NCBI GenBank assembly: GCA_947442115.1
Contig: CANEVK010000131.1
Location: 1-7,853 of the forward strand
Length of the DNA stretch: 7,853 nt
Direction: 5' to 3'
Origin: Bacteriovoracaceae bacterium
GTDB taxonomy: Bacteria; Bdellovibrionota; Bacteriovoracia; Bacteriovoracales; Bacteriovoracaceae
Position numbers and translations under genes: made by a program
In this document: positions 1 to 5,580 of the stretch, one piece after another
How positions within the stretch are numbered: position 1 is the stretch's first letter
How the letters are laid out: each line of letters begins with the position of its first letter
The notes under the pieces: model-generated
Databases searched by the model: none
Seen by the model: only the letters and a program-made list of their open reading frames with translations
Told to the model about the DNA's origin: nothing

Positions 1-1
1 A

Positions 2-124
2 AAAAAGGATGGGCAGGATATCCAAATTATCCTTATGAAAGATATGGGGGAGCCTTTTATTTGTCGTCTAGATCTAGAGCAGTTTTTAAAAAAAGTTGAG
101 GATTATGGCGAGTTTAGATCTTAA
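2..124 (+). CDS. aroB: 3-dehydroquinate synthase, C-terminal end (partial)
   Basis: This is the last 40 codons of a gene that enters from the left edge, in the frame starting at base 2 and ending at TAA 122-124. AroB converts DAHP to 3-dehydroquinate, the second step of the shikimate pathway, in the cytoplasm. The visible peptide starts KKDGQDIQIILMKDMGEP. This fits the end of AroB proteins, where a (D)KK motif is followed by a short loop, a hydrophobic strand and an (I/M)G turn before a final helix. Here the helix is rich in Leu, Glu and Lys. The gene overlaps the following aroA by 20 bp, which suggests translational coupling, and a shikimate neighbour supports the assignment. Only the tail is visible, so the call rests on a short match plus context. 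A second frame is also open from the edge to a TGA at 97-99, but its peptide is less protein-like. Confidence 0.66.
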   Translation, partial: KKDGQDIQIILMKDMGEPFICRLDLEQFLKKVEDYGEFRS

Positions 125-1304
125 ACCTGGCGGACTTCCAACTAAAATAGAGTTACCATCGTCAAAATCTTACGCCAATCGCGCCATTATACTTGCAGCT
201 CTTAAAAATAAAGTCATTACACTTTCAAATGTACCGAAAGCGGATGATGTGACTTTATTGATCCAAGCTCTAGAGCGAGTAGGAGTCAATTTTGAGGAGA
301 ATAACCATCAGTTGAAAGTTCTCAATACTTTTCCTGATTGCGAGAAAGAAACTCCTACATTAATCGATTCTATTTATGTGGGGGAGGGTGGGACGACGGC
401 GCGATTTTTAGCTGTATTGCTGGCCCTTGGACAAAGGCCTTATACCTTAAAACTTGGCCCAAGACTTTCCAAACGTCCCTGGAAGGAGCTAGTTGATAAA
501 TTAAATGAATTAGGCGCCAGAGTTGAATTAAAGTCTGATCAACTTTTTATTCAAGGACCTCTAAAGCTACCTCGTGAAATTGAAATTAATTGTCTTGAAA
601 CCACTCAGGTCGCAACAGCCTTTCAATTGGCCCTTGCTTTCCAGGGAACAGTGATAAAACCAACTCAATTGGAGAGCTCAGAATCATACTGGAAGATGAC
701 TAAGGTGATGGTTGAAATTTTTAACTCTGCTGACTCTTACAAGATTCCACTTGATTGGAGTAGCGCAAGTTATCCTCTAGTCTTCGGTGCACTCAAGCAA
801 GAAATCTTTTTTCCAGAACTCCACCCTGATCCTCTCCAAGCAGACTCAAAACTTCTTATGATTTTAGATCAGATGGGAGCGATTACGCATAAAGAAGAGG
901 GCATTTATATCAAACCTGGCAAACGCCAAGGGGCTATTAAATTTGATTGCTCAGACTGTTTAGATTTAGTTCCTGCACTAGTCTTTTATCTTTGCCATAT
1001 TCAAGGTGTACACGAACTCACTGGACTAGAAAATTTAGTTCATAAAGAAAGTGATCGATTGGGTGAGCTTTATAGCTTAATGCTTAAATTTAACATTCAA
1101 TGTTTTAAAACTTCTCATTCGCTTAAGATTCATGGTCTTTGTGATTTAAAATTAGCTCCTACTGATCTTGTCTTTCCTGAAGATCACAGACTCGTGATGA
1201 CTGGGGCCCTTTTTCTTAGATTGCATGCCGGTGGTAGCCTTGCCCCTGCTTCAGCAGTGTCTAAATCTTTTCCACATTTTTTTAATCTTATGCTTAGGGA
1301 TTAG
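105..1304 (+). CDS. aroA: 3-phosphoshikimate 1-carboxyvinyltransferase (EPSP synthase)
   Basis: This cytoplasmic enzyme joins phosphoenolpyruvate to shikimate-3-phosphate to make EPSP, the sixth shikimate step. ATG 105 gives 399 residues, against about 427 in E. coli. I prefer it to the in-frame TTG at 96 because the N-terminus then aligns residue for residue with the family, and GAGG lies just upstream (98-101), although the 3-nt spacing is tight. Family motifs in order are the LPSSKS substrate loop with K21 and R26, the GEGGTTARF loop at about 93-101, R124 in KRP, TTQ at 166-168, the probable catalytic D287, KESDR with E315 at 314-318, DHR at 360-362, and K387 before a SFP motif. All core catalytic positions are kept. 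Position 94 is Glu where E. coli has Asn, and position 101 is Phe where E. coli has Pro. The protein is complete and probably functional. Confidence 0.96.
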   Translation: MASLDLKPGGLPTKIELPSSKSYANRAIILAALKNKVITLSNVPKADDVTLLIQALERVGVNFEENNHQLKVLNTFPDCEKETPTLIDSIYVGEGGTTARFLAVLLALGQRPYTLKLGPRLSKRPWKELVDKLNELGARVELKSDQLFIQGPLKLPREIEINCLETTQVATAFQLALAFQGTVIKPTQLESSESYWKMTKVMVEIFNSADSYKIPLDWSSASYPLVFGALKQEIFFPELHPDPLQADSKLLMILDQMGAITHKEEGIYIKPGKRQGAIKFDCSDCLDLVPALVFYLCHIQGVHELTGLENLVHKESDRLGELYSLMLKFNIQCFKTSHSLKIHGLCDLKLAPTDLVFPEDHRLVMTGALFLRLHAGGSLAPASAVSKSFPHFFNLMLRD

Positions 1305-1330
1305 TCGCTCCATAAATTAAGTTCCTGAAA

Positions 1331-1343
1331 TCTTTAAAGCAAG
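1331..1343 (+). repeat. 13-bp motif TCTTTAAAGCAAG, copy 1
   Basis: An identical 13-mer occurs at 7438-7450. This copy ends 52 nt before the ATG of the first L,D-transpeptidase gene; the other ends 53 nt before the start of the last, truncated gene. The core CTTTAAAG is palindromic. The match continues imperfectly for three more bases. Its place in two intergenic regions at matching distance suggests a shared control site, but one shared 13-mer in AT-rich DNA of this length can arise by chance. Confidence 0.35.
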
Positions 1344-1362
1344 CTTGGCAAAGTTCTTGCTT
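1337..1362 (+). promoter_or_regulatory. Inverted repeat / RNA hairpin upstream of first L,D-transpeptidase gene
   Basis: AAGCAAG (1337-1343) and CTTGCTT (1356-1362) are perfect complements. Inside them CTT (1344-1346) can pair with AAG (1351-1353), giving a 10-bp stem with a 2-nt bulge and a GGCA loop. No T-run follows, so it is not a typical intrinsic terminator. It lies in the 91-bp gap between aroA and the next gene. It could act as an mRNA 5' structure, a processing site or a protein-binding site. Confidence 0.4.
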
Positions 1363-1395
1363 GAATTGAGGGATGAAATCAATCGGGAGAAAGAG

Positions 1396-2811
1396 ATGAA
1401 AAAGCGATCTTTCCTTTTGCTAGGACTAACCTTAGTTTTGGCCTTACCAGCTTTTGCTAATGATTTATTAGGTCCTTTTCCCCATGAGCGAACCAATACT
1501 CCCAAAAAGCCCAATGCCCATGTCGGCCGATACCTCTATGTGGGGACAGCTCCAAAATTTAATGGTGATGAGATTGAACTTAATATCTCAAAAATGTCGC
1601 TTAACTTGCGTGCCACGGGTTGGCTGACTCAAGAAAAGATAGATCAATTTGGCCAGATGCTCTTTGAGCGCTGGGAACAAATAGATTCAACTATGGATCA
1701 TCCTGAATTCGTTTTGCATCCACTTGTTAAATTAGAATCTCTTGCCACAAAAGATACAAGTATTGCCTGGTCTAAAATAGCCGGTCAGTACTCAACTCAT
1801 GTTCTAGAAAGTCGTGGAGTTGAAGTTTATCATTCAAAAAGAAATGCTTCATCACTGGAAAAATCTGGAAAGACTGAGGATTATAGAGAATCTGTCAGTA
1901 CTGCGATCTTACGCTATTATTTTAATGATAATAGCTTAACTCCGGAACAGATCAATAATGATAACAGATTAAGAGAGCAACTGGTCTCTGCTGAAAATTC
2001 AAGAAAGTTATTTTCTGCCCATTATAAATCACTTTTTACCGCCACCAAAAAACGCTCTGGTTATGTGGGGCATTTGACTTTTGTTTATCCTGTGGCCGCT
2101 ACTGTTCAGGGACCATTTGATCAACCCAGAGAATCTTCACGTACACTCATGAATTATGGAACCATAGAAGCTCGCTGGTGGTCAGATAAATGGGACGATG
2201 AATTTGGTGGTCTTCCGTTTATTTTAATTGAACCATCTGGTGTTGCTTTTCATGGACCGATTACGAACTTCGCTCCCCTCGATGTATGGTATTTAAGACG
2301 AGGTTATGTCTCTCACGGCTGCCACCGTATGGATACATCTGATCTGATTGAATTAAGAAATATCCTGCCAAGAAAGATTAAAGACCTTGGTAAGGTTCGT
2401 CTGAATATTTTTAATCACTTTGATGTGACAGACTGGGATAATGATGGAAAAGAAGAAGTTGTGGACGTTAAGTTTTATAATGTCCCTACTACTGTGAGCA
2501 TTCCTCAGGGAAAAACGATCGATGATACAGTAAGACCCTACTTAGTAGAGAATCAAAAGAAAAGTCATTTTCAAAATAACCAATTTGCCAGCAAGTTTTA
2601 TCGAGCTTCAACTGATACAATAGAAGGTGCTCCACGCTACAAAGTGGTTTCTGGCCAGCTCATTAAAGATGGAACTCATGGATCATTACCTATTAAAAGA
2701 TTTGAGTATACGCCTAACCGTATTCTTCAGTATCAGGAGTTGGGCGCCCAAATGATCCCTTACGATGATGATAGAGGAGAATTTCCTCCAACATATTTTT
2801 TAAATAAATAA
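1396..2811 (+). CDS. Exported L,D-transpeptidase (YkuD domain), long variant
   Basis: This is a probable periplasmic or secreted L,D-transpeptidase. The family cuts tetrapeptide stems of peptidoglycan and makes 3-3 crosslinks, attaches proteins or exchanges amino acids, using a catalytic Cys. ATG 1396 follows GGGAG at 1385-1389 and starts a clear Sec signal peptide (KKR, a hydrophobic core, and AFA ending at residue 21). The TTG at 1345 in the same frame would bury this signal, so I reject it. The 471-aa protein has about 200 residues that I do not recognise, then a YkuD-like domain from about 221 with H286 in FHGP and the signature SHGCHRM at 306-312 (nucleophile C309). An acidic DxDxDG loop follows at 346-351, then about 110 more residues. 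The protein is much longer than minimal YkuD enzymes. The second His of SHGCH replaces the more usual aliphatic residue. A D,D-peptidase gene follows after 20 bp, so the two are probably cotranscribed. A carboxypeptidase-like activity is also possible. Confidence 0.88.
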   Translation: MKKRSFLLLGLTLVLALPAFANDLLGPFPHERTNTPKKPNAHVGRYLYVGTAPKFNGDEIELNISKMSLNLRATGWLTQEKIDQFGQMLFERWEQIDSTMDHPEFVLHPLVKLESLATKDTSIAWSKIAGQYSTHVLESRGVEVYHSKRNASSLEKSGKTEDYRESVSTAILRYYFNDNSLTPEQINNDNRLREQLVSAENSRKLFSAHYKSLFTATKKRSGYVGHLTFVYPVAATVQGPFDQPRESSRTLMNYGTIEARWWSDKWDDEFGGLPFILIEPSGVAFHGPITNFAPLDVWYLRRGYVSHGCHRMDTSDLIELRNILPRKIKDLGKVRLNIFNHFDVTDWDNDGKEEVVDVKFYNVPTTVSIPQGKTIDDTVRPYLVENQKKSHFQNNQFASKFYRASTDTIEGAPRYKVVSGQLIKDGTHGSLPIKRFEYTPNRILQYQELGAQMIPYDDDRGEFPPTYFLNK

Positions 2812-2825
2812 ACTGTTGAGAGAGG
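2785..2825 (+). promoter_or_regulatory. Inverted repeat masking the dacB-like ribosome binding site
   Basis: CCTCCAAC (2785-2792), inside the end of the upstream transpeptidase gene, can pair with GTTG (2815-2818) plus GAGG (2822-2825). This gives 8 bp with a 3-nt bulge. The right arm contains the Shine-Dalgarno of the next gene. The stop codon of the upstream gene (2809-2811) lies in the loop, so ribosomes finishing that gene would melt the structure. This is the usual layout for translational coupling. The pairing is read by eye and not tested. Confidence 0.4.
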
Positions 2826-2831
2826 TTGAAT

Positions 2832-4085
2832 TTGAAAAAGGCAATATTCTTAACAGCTTGGTTGGCAACGACTGCTTTTGCTCAAGACTATCAGGGATTA
2901 AACCTTGATTTTAAATCACTGATTCCAAATGCTGGAGTCGGTAAATTATCTGAGCAGTCCTATTGTTTTCAGGATCAAAAGGGTGTTCATGGCCACCAAG
3001 TCGATAAACTTCAAAGAATTGCCTCTGTCACTAAGGTGATTTCAACCTATTTTGCTTCTGAGACTTTAGATTTAAAAAAACAGTATGAAACAAAAGTGTA
3101 TATTAGTGAGGATAGGGTTCATATCAGTGGCTCTTTAGATCCCTATTTTGAAGAAGAAAAAATGTTGATCCTCATGAAAGCTTTAAATGAAAGGGGCTTT
3201 AAAAACTTCAAGACTTTGACTTTTGACTCTCAATTTAAATTTTATGATATTTCCCTTCAGACCCATCAAGAAATCACTGGGGCAGACACGAAGGCGCGTC
3301 TGCAGGCGTACTTGAATGCAAAAAGTATTCCTTTAGTGAAACAGAAATGGAATAGCATCTCTAAATTTGCTGCCGAGGAGGGAGTGGAGATGGATAAAAA
3401 TTCACCACCCTCATTAGTCGTTCAATTGATAGAATTAAAAGAATCAAATCCTCTTGCTAATAGCTCTCCTCAAGTTTTGATTCATCGCTCTCGACCACTG
3501 CACCATCTCTTGAAAGCTATGAATGTGATGTCTAAAAATTATTTGGCGCAAAATATTTTTAAGGAGGCCAGTCGTACTAAGTCATTTAATCAACTCTTAC
3601 TTGAAGCTCAGATCAATCCTGAAACCATCAAAATTTATAACGGTTCAGGTCTACCTGTGAAAAATGGAGATACTAGAAAAGATAATCTTGCGAGTTGTAG
3701 AACAGTGATAAAAATTGTGGACCTCTTAATAAGAAGTTTAAAAAAACATGATCTCGACCTCAGTGATGTCTTAGCGGTTAATGGGGGAAAGGATCTAGGT
3801 TCTTTTCGAGAGCGCTTTCTTAATTATCCAGAGACCCATGAGGCAGTTCTGTCTAAAACCGGAACACTCATGCATGCTTCGACTTTGGCGGGTGCCCTCT
3901 TAATGACTGAAAAGCTACCTTTTGCTATCTTGAATCAGACGACCAATATCAAGAATGCAAAAAAATTTCAGGACCGCTTTGTGGCCAGAATGTTTGATCA
4001 ACTAGGTCATCCTGCACCCATGGTTTATGAGAAGATCTCCATTTTCCCATGGCAAGGGGATGATTTTTTGACTGAAAATTATTAA
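2832..4085 (+). CDS. dacB: D-alanyl-D-alanine carboxypeptidase/endopeptidase, PBP4 (S13) family
   Basis: This is an exported penicillin-binding protein of the S13 (PBP4/DacB) family. These enzymes remove the terminal D-Ala of stem peptides and cut 4-3 crosslinks in the periplasm. I choose TTG 2832 because AGAGAGG ends 6 nt before it and a signal peptide (MKK, hydrophobic core, AFA ending at residue 17) starts there. The TTG at 2826 abuts the Shine-Dalgarno. All three active-site motifs are present: SVTK at 65-68 (nucleophile S65, K68), SKN at 234-236 and KTG at 342-344. A family-typical NGSG segment lies between the last two. The mature enzyme is compact (417 aa against about 477 in E. coli). 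The S65-to-SKN distance of 169 residues is some 75 shorter than in E. coli PBP4, so the domain inserted between these motifs is reduced. It lies 20 bp behind an L,D-transpeptidase gene and is probably in the same operon. Bdellovibrio uses PBP4-type enzymes on prey walls; such a role here is inference. Confidence 0.9.
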   Translation: MKKAIFLTAWLATTAFAQDYQGLNLDFKSLIPNAGVGKLSEQSYCFQDQKGVHGHQVDKLQRIASVTKVISTYFASETLDLKKQYETKVYISEDRVHISGSLDPYFEEEKMLILMKALNERGFKNFKTLTFDSQFKFYDISLQTHQEITGADTKARLQAYLNAKSIPLVKQKWNSISKFAAEEGVEMDKNSPPSLVVQLIELKESNPLANSSPQVLIHRSRPLHHLLKAMNVMSKNYLAQNIFKEASRTKSFNQLLLEAQINPETIKIYNGSGLPVKNGDTRKDNLASCRTVIKIVDLLIRSLKKHDLDLSDVLAVNGGKDLGSFRERFLNYPETHEAVLSKTGTLMHASTLAGALLMTEKLPFAILNQTTNIKNAKKFQDRFVARMFDQLGHPAPMVYEKISIFPWQGDDFLTENY

Positions 4086-4086
4086 G

Positions 4087-4119
4087 CTCTTAAAGTTGTC
4101 AATCGACCTTTATCAAGAG
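4087..4119 (+). promoter_or_regulatory. Imperfect hairpin after dacB-like gene, possible terminator or leader switch
   Basis: CTCTT, AAAG and GTC (4087-4100) pair with GAC, CTTT and AAGAG (4105-4119). This gives a 12-bp stem with two small bulges directly after the dacB-like stop codon. A run of six T comes only about 15 nt after the stem, too far for a textbook intrinsic terminator. The same strand also offers GACCT (4105-4109) to pair with AGGTC (4146-4150), which overlaps the Shine-Dalgarno GAGG of the next gene, so two exclusive folds are possible. A weak promoter-like pair, TTGTCA (4096-4101) and GAAAAT (4119-4124), also lies here. Confidence 0.3.
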
Positions 4120-4153
4120 AAAATAGACTTATATTTTTTACGGTGAGGTCCCT

Positions 4154-4939
4154 TTGTCTTTAGGAATCCTTTTTCAAATTTTCCTTATCACTCTATGCTG
4201 GGCCGAAGTGGGGAGAGTGACCCAGATTTATGGCCAACAATCAGCTTATCTTTTAAGGTCTCAAGAGAAAATTAATCTAAAAATAGACTTAGAATTGGAG
4301 CAGGGAGATGAGATTCACTCTGAAGACTCCGTTTTAAATTTGCTTATACATCCAACAGGTCAATATAGGCTCTCAAAAAATTCCACCATTAAGATAACTC
4401 AAAATCTTATTCAGGATTTAAATGATACTGAAAAAAGCCAGTCAGTTATAGAGTTCGTCAAGGGAGTGATACGTGCCCAAGTTCTCCAAGATGATAAATT
4501 AGAAATTGATCAAAAAATTCAAACCAAAGACGTAGCCTTTGCTGTTCGAGGAACTGAATTTGAGGTTTCTCAGACTGGAGATGATTTTGATCTAGATGTT
4601 GTTGAAGGAGCAGTTGAGGTCAGCTCCCCTCATGTCCAAACATTTGTTCCTGAAATTGTAAAGGCCAATGAAGGTTTCCGTTTTAATCGCAAAAATCGTT
4701 CATTCAAGCGCCGACAATTTAAGTTAAAAAATGCTGAGAATCCTAGATTCCTGGCCAAAGAAGAAATAAGAAAACAGCGCCGTGAAAATCGTCAAAAAAG
4801 ACAAAAAATGAGAGAGATTGGAAAACCTCGAATGAATAGTCTAGATCGTATGAGACAAAGAGAAGAGCGCAAAGAGCAAAGGCTTGAGAGGCAGCGAGAA
4901 AAACGACGTTATGATAAGCCAAACAAAAAGCGCCCATAA
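4154..4939 (+). CDS. Exported FecR-domain protein with highly charged C-terminal tail
   Basis: The protein has 261 aa. TTG 4154 is chosen because GAGG (4145-4148) lies 5 nt upstream and a short signal peptide (hydrophobic core, CWA ending at residue 17) follows at once. Residues about 18-175 look like a FecR domain: GRVTQIYG near the start, then QGDEIHSED, a polar beta-rich stretch, and the hallmark AFAVRGTEFEV at 128-138 followed by VVEGAVEV. In TonB-linked systems FecR is a sigma regulator with a cytoplasmic N-terminal part, but here that part is replaced by a signal peptide and there is no sigma-factor or receptor gene next to it. The domain therefore more likely has a structural or ligand-binding role in the envelope. 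From about residue 201 the tail is hydrophilic and probably helical, with 27 Lys/Arg and 11 Asp/Glu in 61 residues. This could be a coiled coil or bind anionic polymers. The exact function is unknown. Confidence 0.82.
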   Translation: MSLGILFQIFLITLCWAEVGRVTQIYGQQSAYLLRSQEKINLKIDLELEQGDEIHSEDSVLNLLIHPTGQYRLSKNSTIKITQNLIQDLNDTEKSQSVIEFVKGVIRAQVLQDDKLEIDQKIQTKDVAFAVRGTEFEVSQTGDDFDLDVVEGAVEVSSPHVQTFVPEIVKANEGFRFNRKNRSFKRRQFKLKNAENPRFLAKEEIRKQRRENRQKRQKMREIGKPRMNSLDRMRQREERKEQRLERQREKRRYDKPNKKRP

Positions 4940-4957
4940 TGTTGACGATAGGGAAAA

Positions 4958-4987
4958 TTGTCAAAAGATAAGCGGCTGTGTTATTAA
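4958..4987 (+). promoter_or_regulatory. Possible sigma-70-type promoter for the small secreted protein
   Basis: TTGTCA (4958-4963, five of six to TTGACA) is followed after 18 nt by TATTAA (4982-4987, four of six to TATAAT). Transcription from here would give a leader of about 60 nt that includes the 5018-5048 structure. A second candidate, TTGATG (5008-5013) with TATAAA (5033-5038), has a 19-nt spacer and would start almost on the Shine-Dalgarno. Neither is strong, and promoter consensus in this lineage is not established here. Confidence 0.22.
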
Positions 4988-5017
4988 TAATTTTAAGGTC
5001 TTAAGTCTTGATGAGAT

Positions 5018-5048
5018 GGCCTCCAAATTGCTTATAAATAGGCCGGAG
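5018..5048 (+). promoter_or_regulatory. Anti-Shine-Dalgarno structure before the small secreted gene
   Basis: GGCCT (5018-5022) and AGGCC (5040-5044) form a perfect 5-bp inverted repeat directly next to the ribosome binding site GGAGAG (5045-5050). As an alternative, CTCC (5021-5024) can pair with GGAG (5045-5048), hiding the site. The two pairings exclude each other, so the leader could switch between an open and a closed form. This is a by-eye prediction with short stems. Confidence 0.33.
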
Positions 5049-5056
5049 AGAATTTT

Positions 5057-5473
5057 ATGATGAGATTTTTAATGTTCTTAAGCTTATTTAGCTTCCAGGT
5101 AAATGCAGGGACTCTTTGTACGGCAAAAGAATTTTTTAAATCCACTGAAGGTAAGGAGCGCTTAGAATCTTTGGTTGAGAGATCTAAAAATCTTGCCCTT
5201 TCAAAGCTGGAAGATCTTGGAATTGAAGAGGATCAGGTTAACGTAAAAGTTCACATCCCATCGGATATGAATGATAAAAATTCTCAGTTAGAAATCAAAA
5301 TAAAGTCAAATAATCTAGTTGTAGAGGGAACCAAAATAAGCTTTAAAAATTCCCGCCGAGATGAGGGGTGCGGAATGGAAGTGATTGTTTTTGGTGGGCA
5401 TCTTCTCAATAAAGAAAGTTCCAAAGATTTTGGCAGCCTAGGAAAACTGAAAGAATTTATCCGCTATCCTTAA
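5057..5473 (+). CDS. Small secreted protein of unknown function
   Basis: I do not recognise this 138-aa protein. GGAGAG (5045-5050) lies 6 nt before ATG 5057; a second ATG follows at 5060, and either could be used. Residues 1-17 form a signal peptide (MMRF, a Leu/Phe-rich core, VNA before the cut), so the product is exported, probably to the periplasm. The mature part of about 121 residues starts with GTLC. It has a Lys/Glu-rich helical stretch (about 24-58), then alternating polar and hydrophobic residues that look like beta strands (about 62-98), and a Gly-rich patch near 105-115. Only two cysteines are present in the mature part, C21 and C105, so one disulfide bond is plausible. It stands alone between a FecR-domain gene (117 bp upstream) and an L,D-transpeptidase gene (107 bp downstream). 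The setting suggests an envelope role but does not show it. Confidence 0.75.
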   Translation: MMRFLMFLSLFSFQVNAGTLCTAKEFFKSTEGKERLESLVERSKNLALSKLEDLGIEEDQVNVKVHIPSDMNDKNSQLEIKIKSNNLVVEGTKISFKNSRRDEGCGMEVIVFGGHLLNKESSKDFGSLGKLKEFIRYP

Positions 5474-5555
5474 AAAAATTCTCTGTCTATATATTTGTCG
5501 GTCCATGATTAATTTTCAATCCACCACAATCCTTTACTTTTTTATCCTAGAATGA

Positions 5556-5574
5556 CCTTAAATTAATTAAGGAG
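5556..5574 (+). promoter_or_regulatory. Inverted repeat overlapping the ribosome binding site of the second L,D-transpeptidase gene
   Basis: CCTTAA (5556-5561) and TTAAGG (5567-5572) are perfect complements around a 5-nt loop. The right arm overlaps the strong Shine-Dalgarno AAGGAG (5569-5574), which lies 6 nt before ATG 5581. A folded leader would hide the site. The stem is AT-rich and so weak, which would fit temperature- or ribosome-dependent opening, or it may be a DNA operator. The strong Shine-Dalgarno supports the chosen start. Confidence 0.38.
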
Positions 5575-5580
5575 CATGAC

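Noticed and set aside
2..99. Alternative open frame at the left edge ending at TGA 97-99
   Set aside because: The other frame matches the AroB C-terminus and fits the aroB-aroA context better.
1317..1514. 65-codon open frame on the minus strand over the start of the long L,D-transpeptidase gene
   Set aside because: It is antisense to a well-supported gene with a clear signal peptide, and its Lys/Ser-rich product has no family features.
4154..4939. Anti-sigma regulator of a FecI-type iron uptake system
   Set aside because: The signal peptide replaces the cytoplasmic N-terminal part, and no sigma-factor or TonB-receptor gene is nearby.
4743..4964. 73-codon minus-strand frame with a hydrophobic, membrane-like product
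   Set aside because: It is the antisense of the Lys/Arg/Glu-rich tail codons, which read as Phe/Leu/Ser on the other strand; no ribosome binding site was found.
5474..5580. Sigma-70 promoter for the second L,D-transpeptidase gene, with TAGAAT at 5548-5553 as the -10 box
   Set aside because: No acceptable -35 hexamer lies 16-19 nt upstream; a promoter must exist nearby or upstream but I cannot place it.
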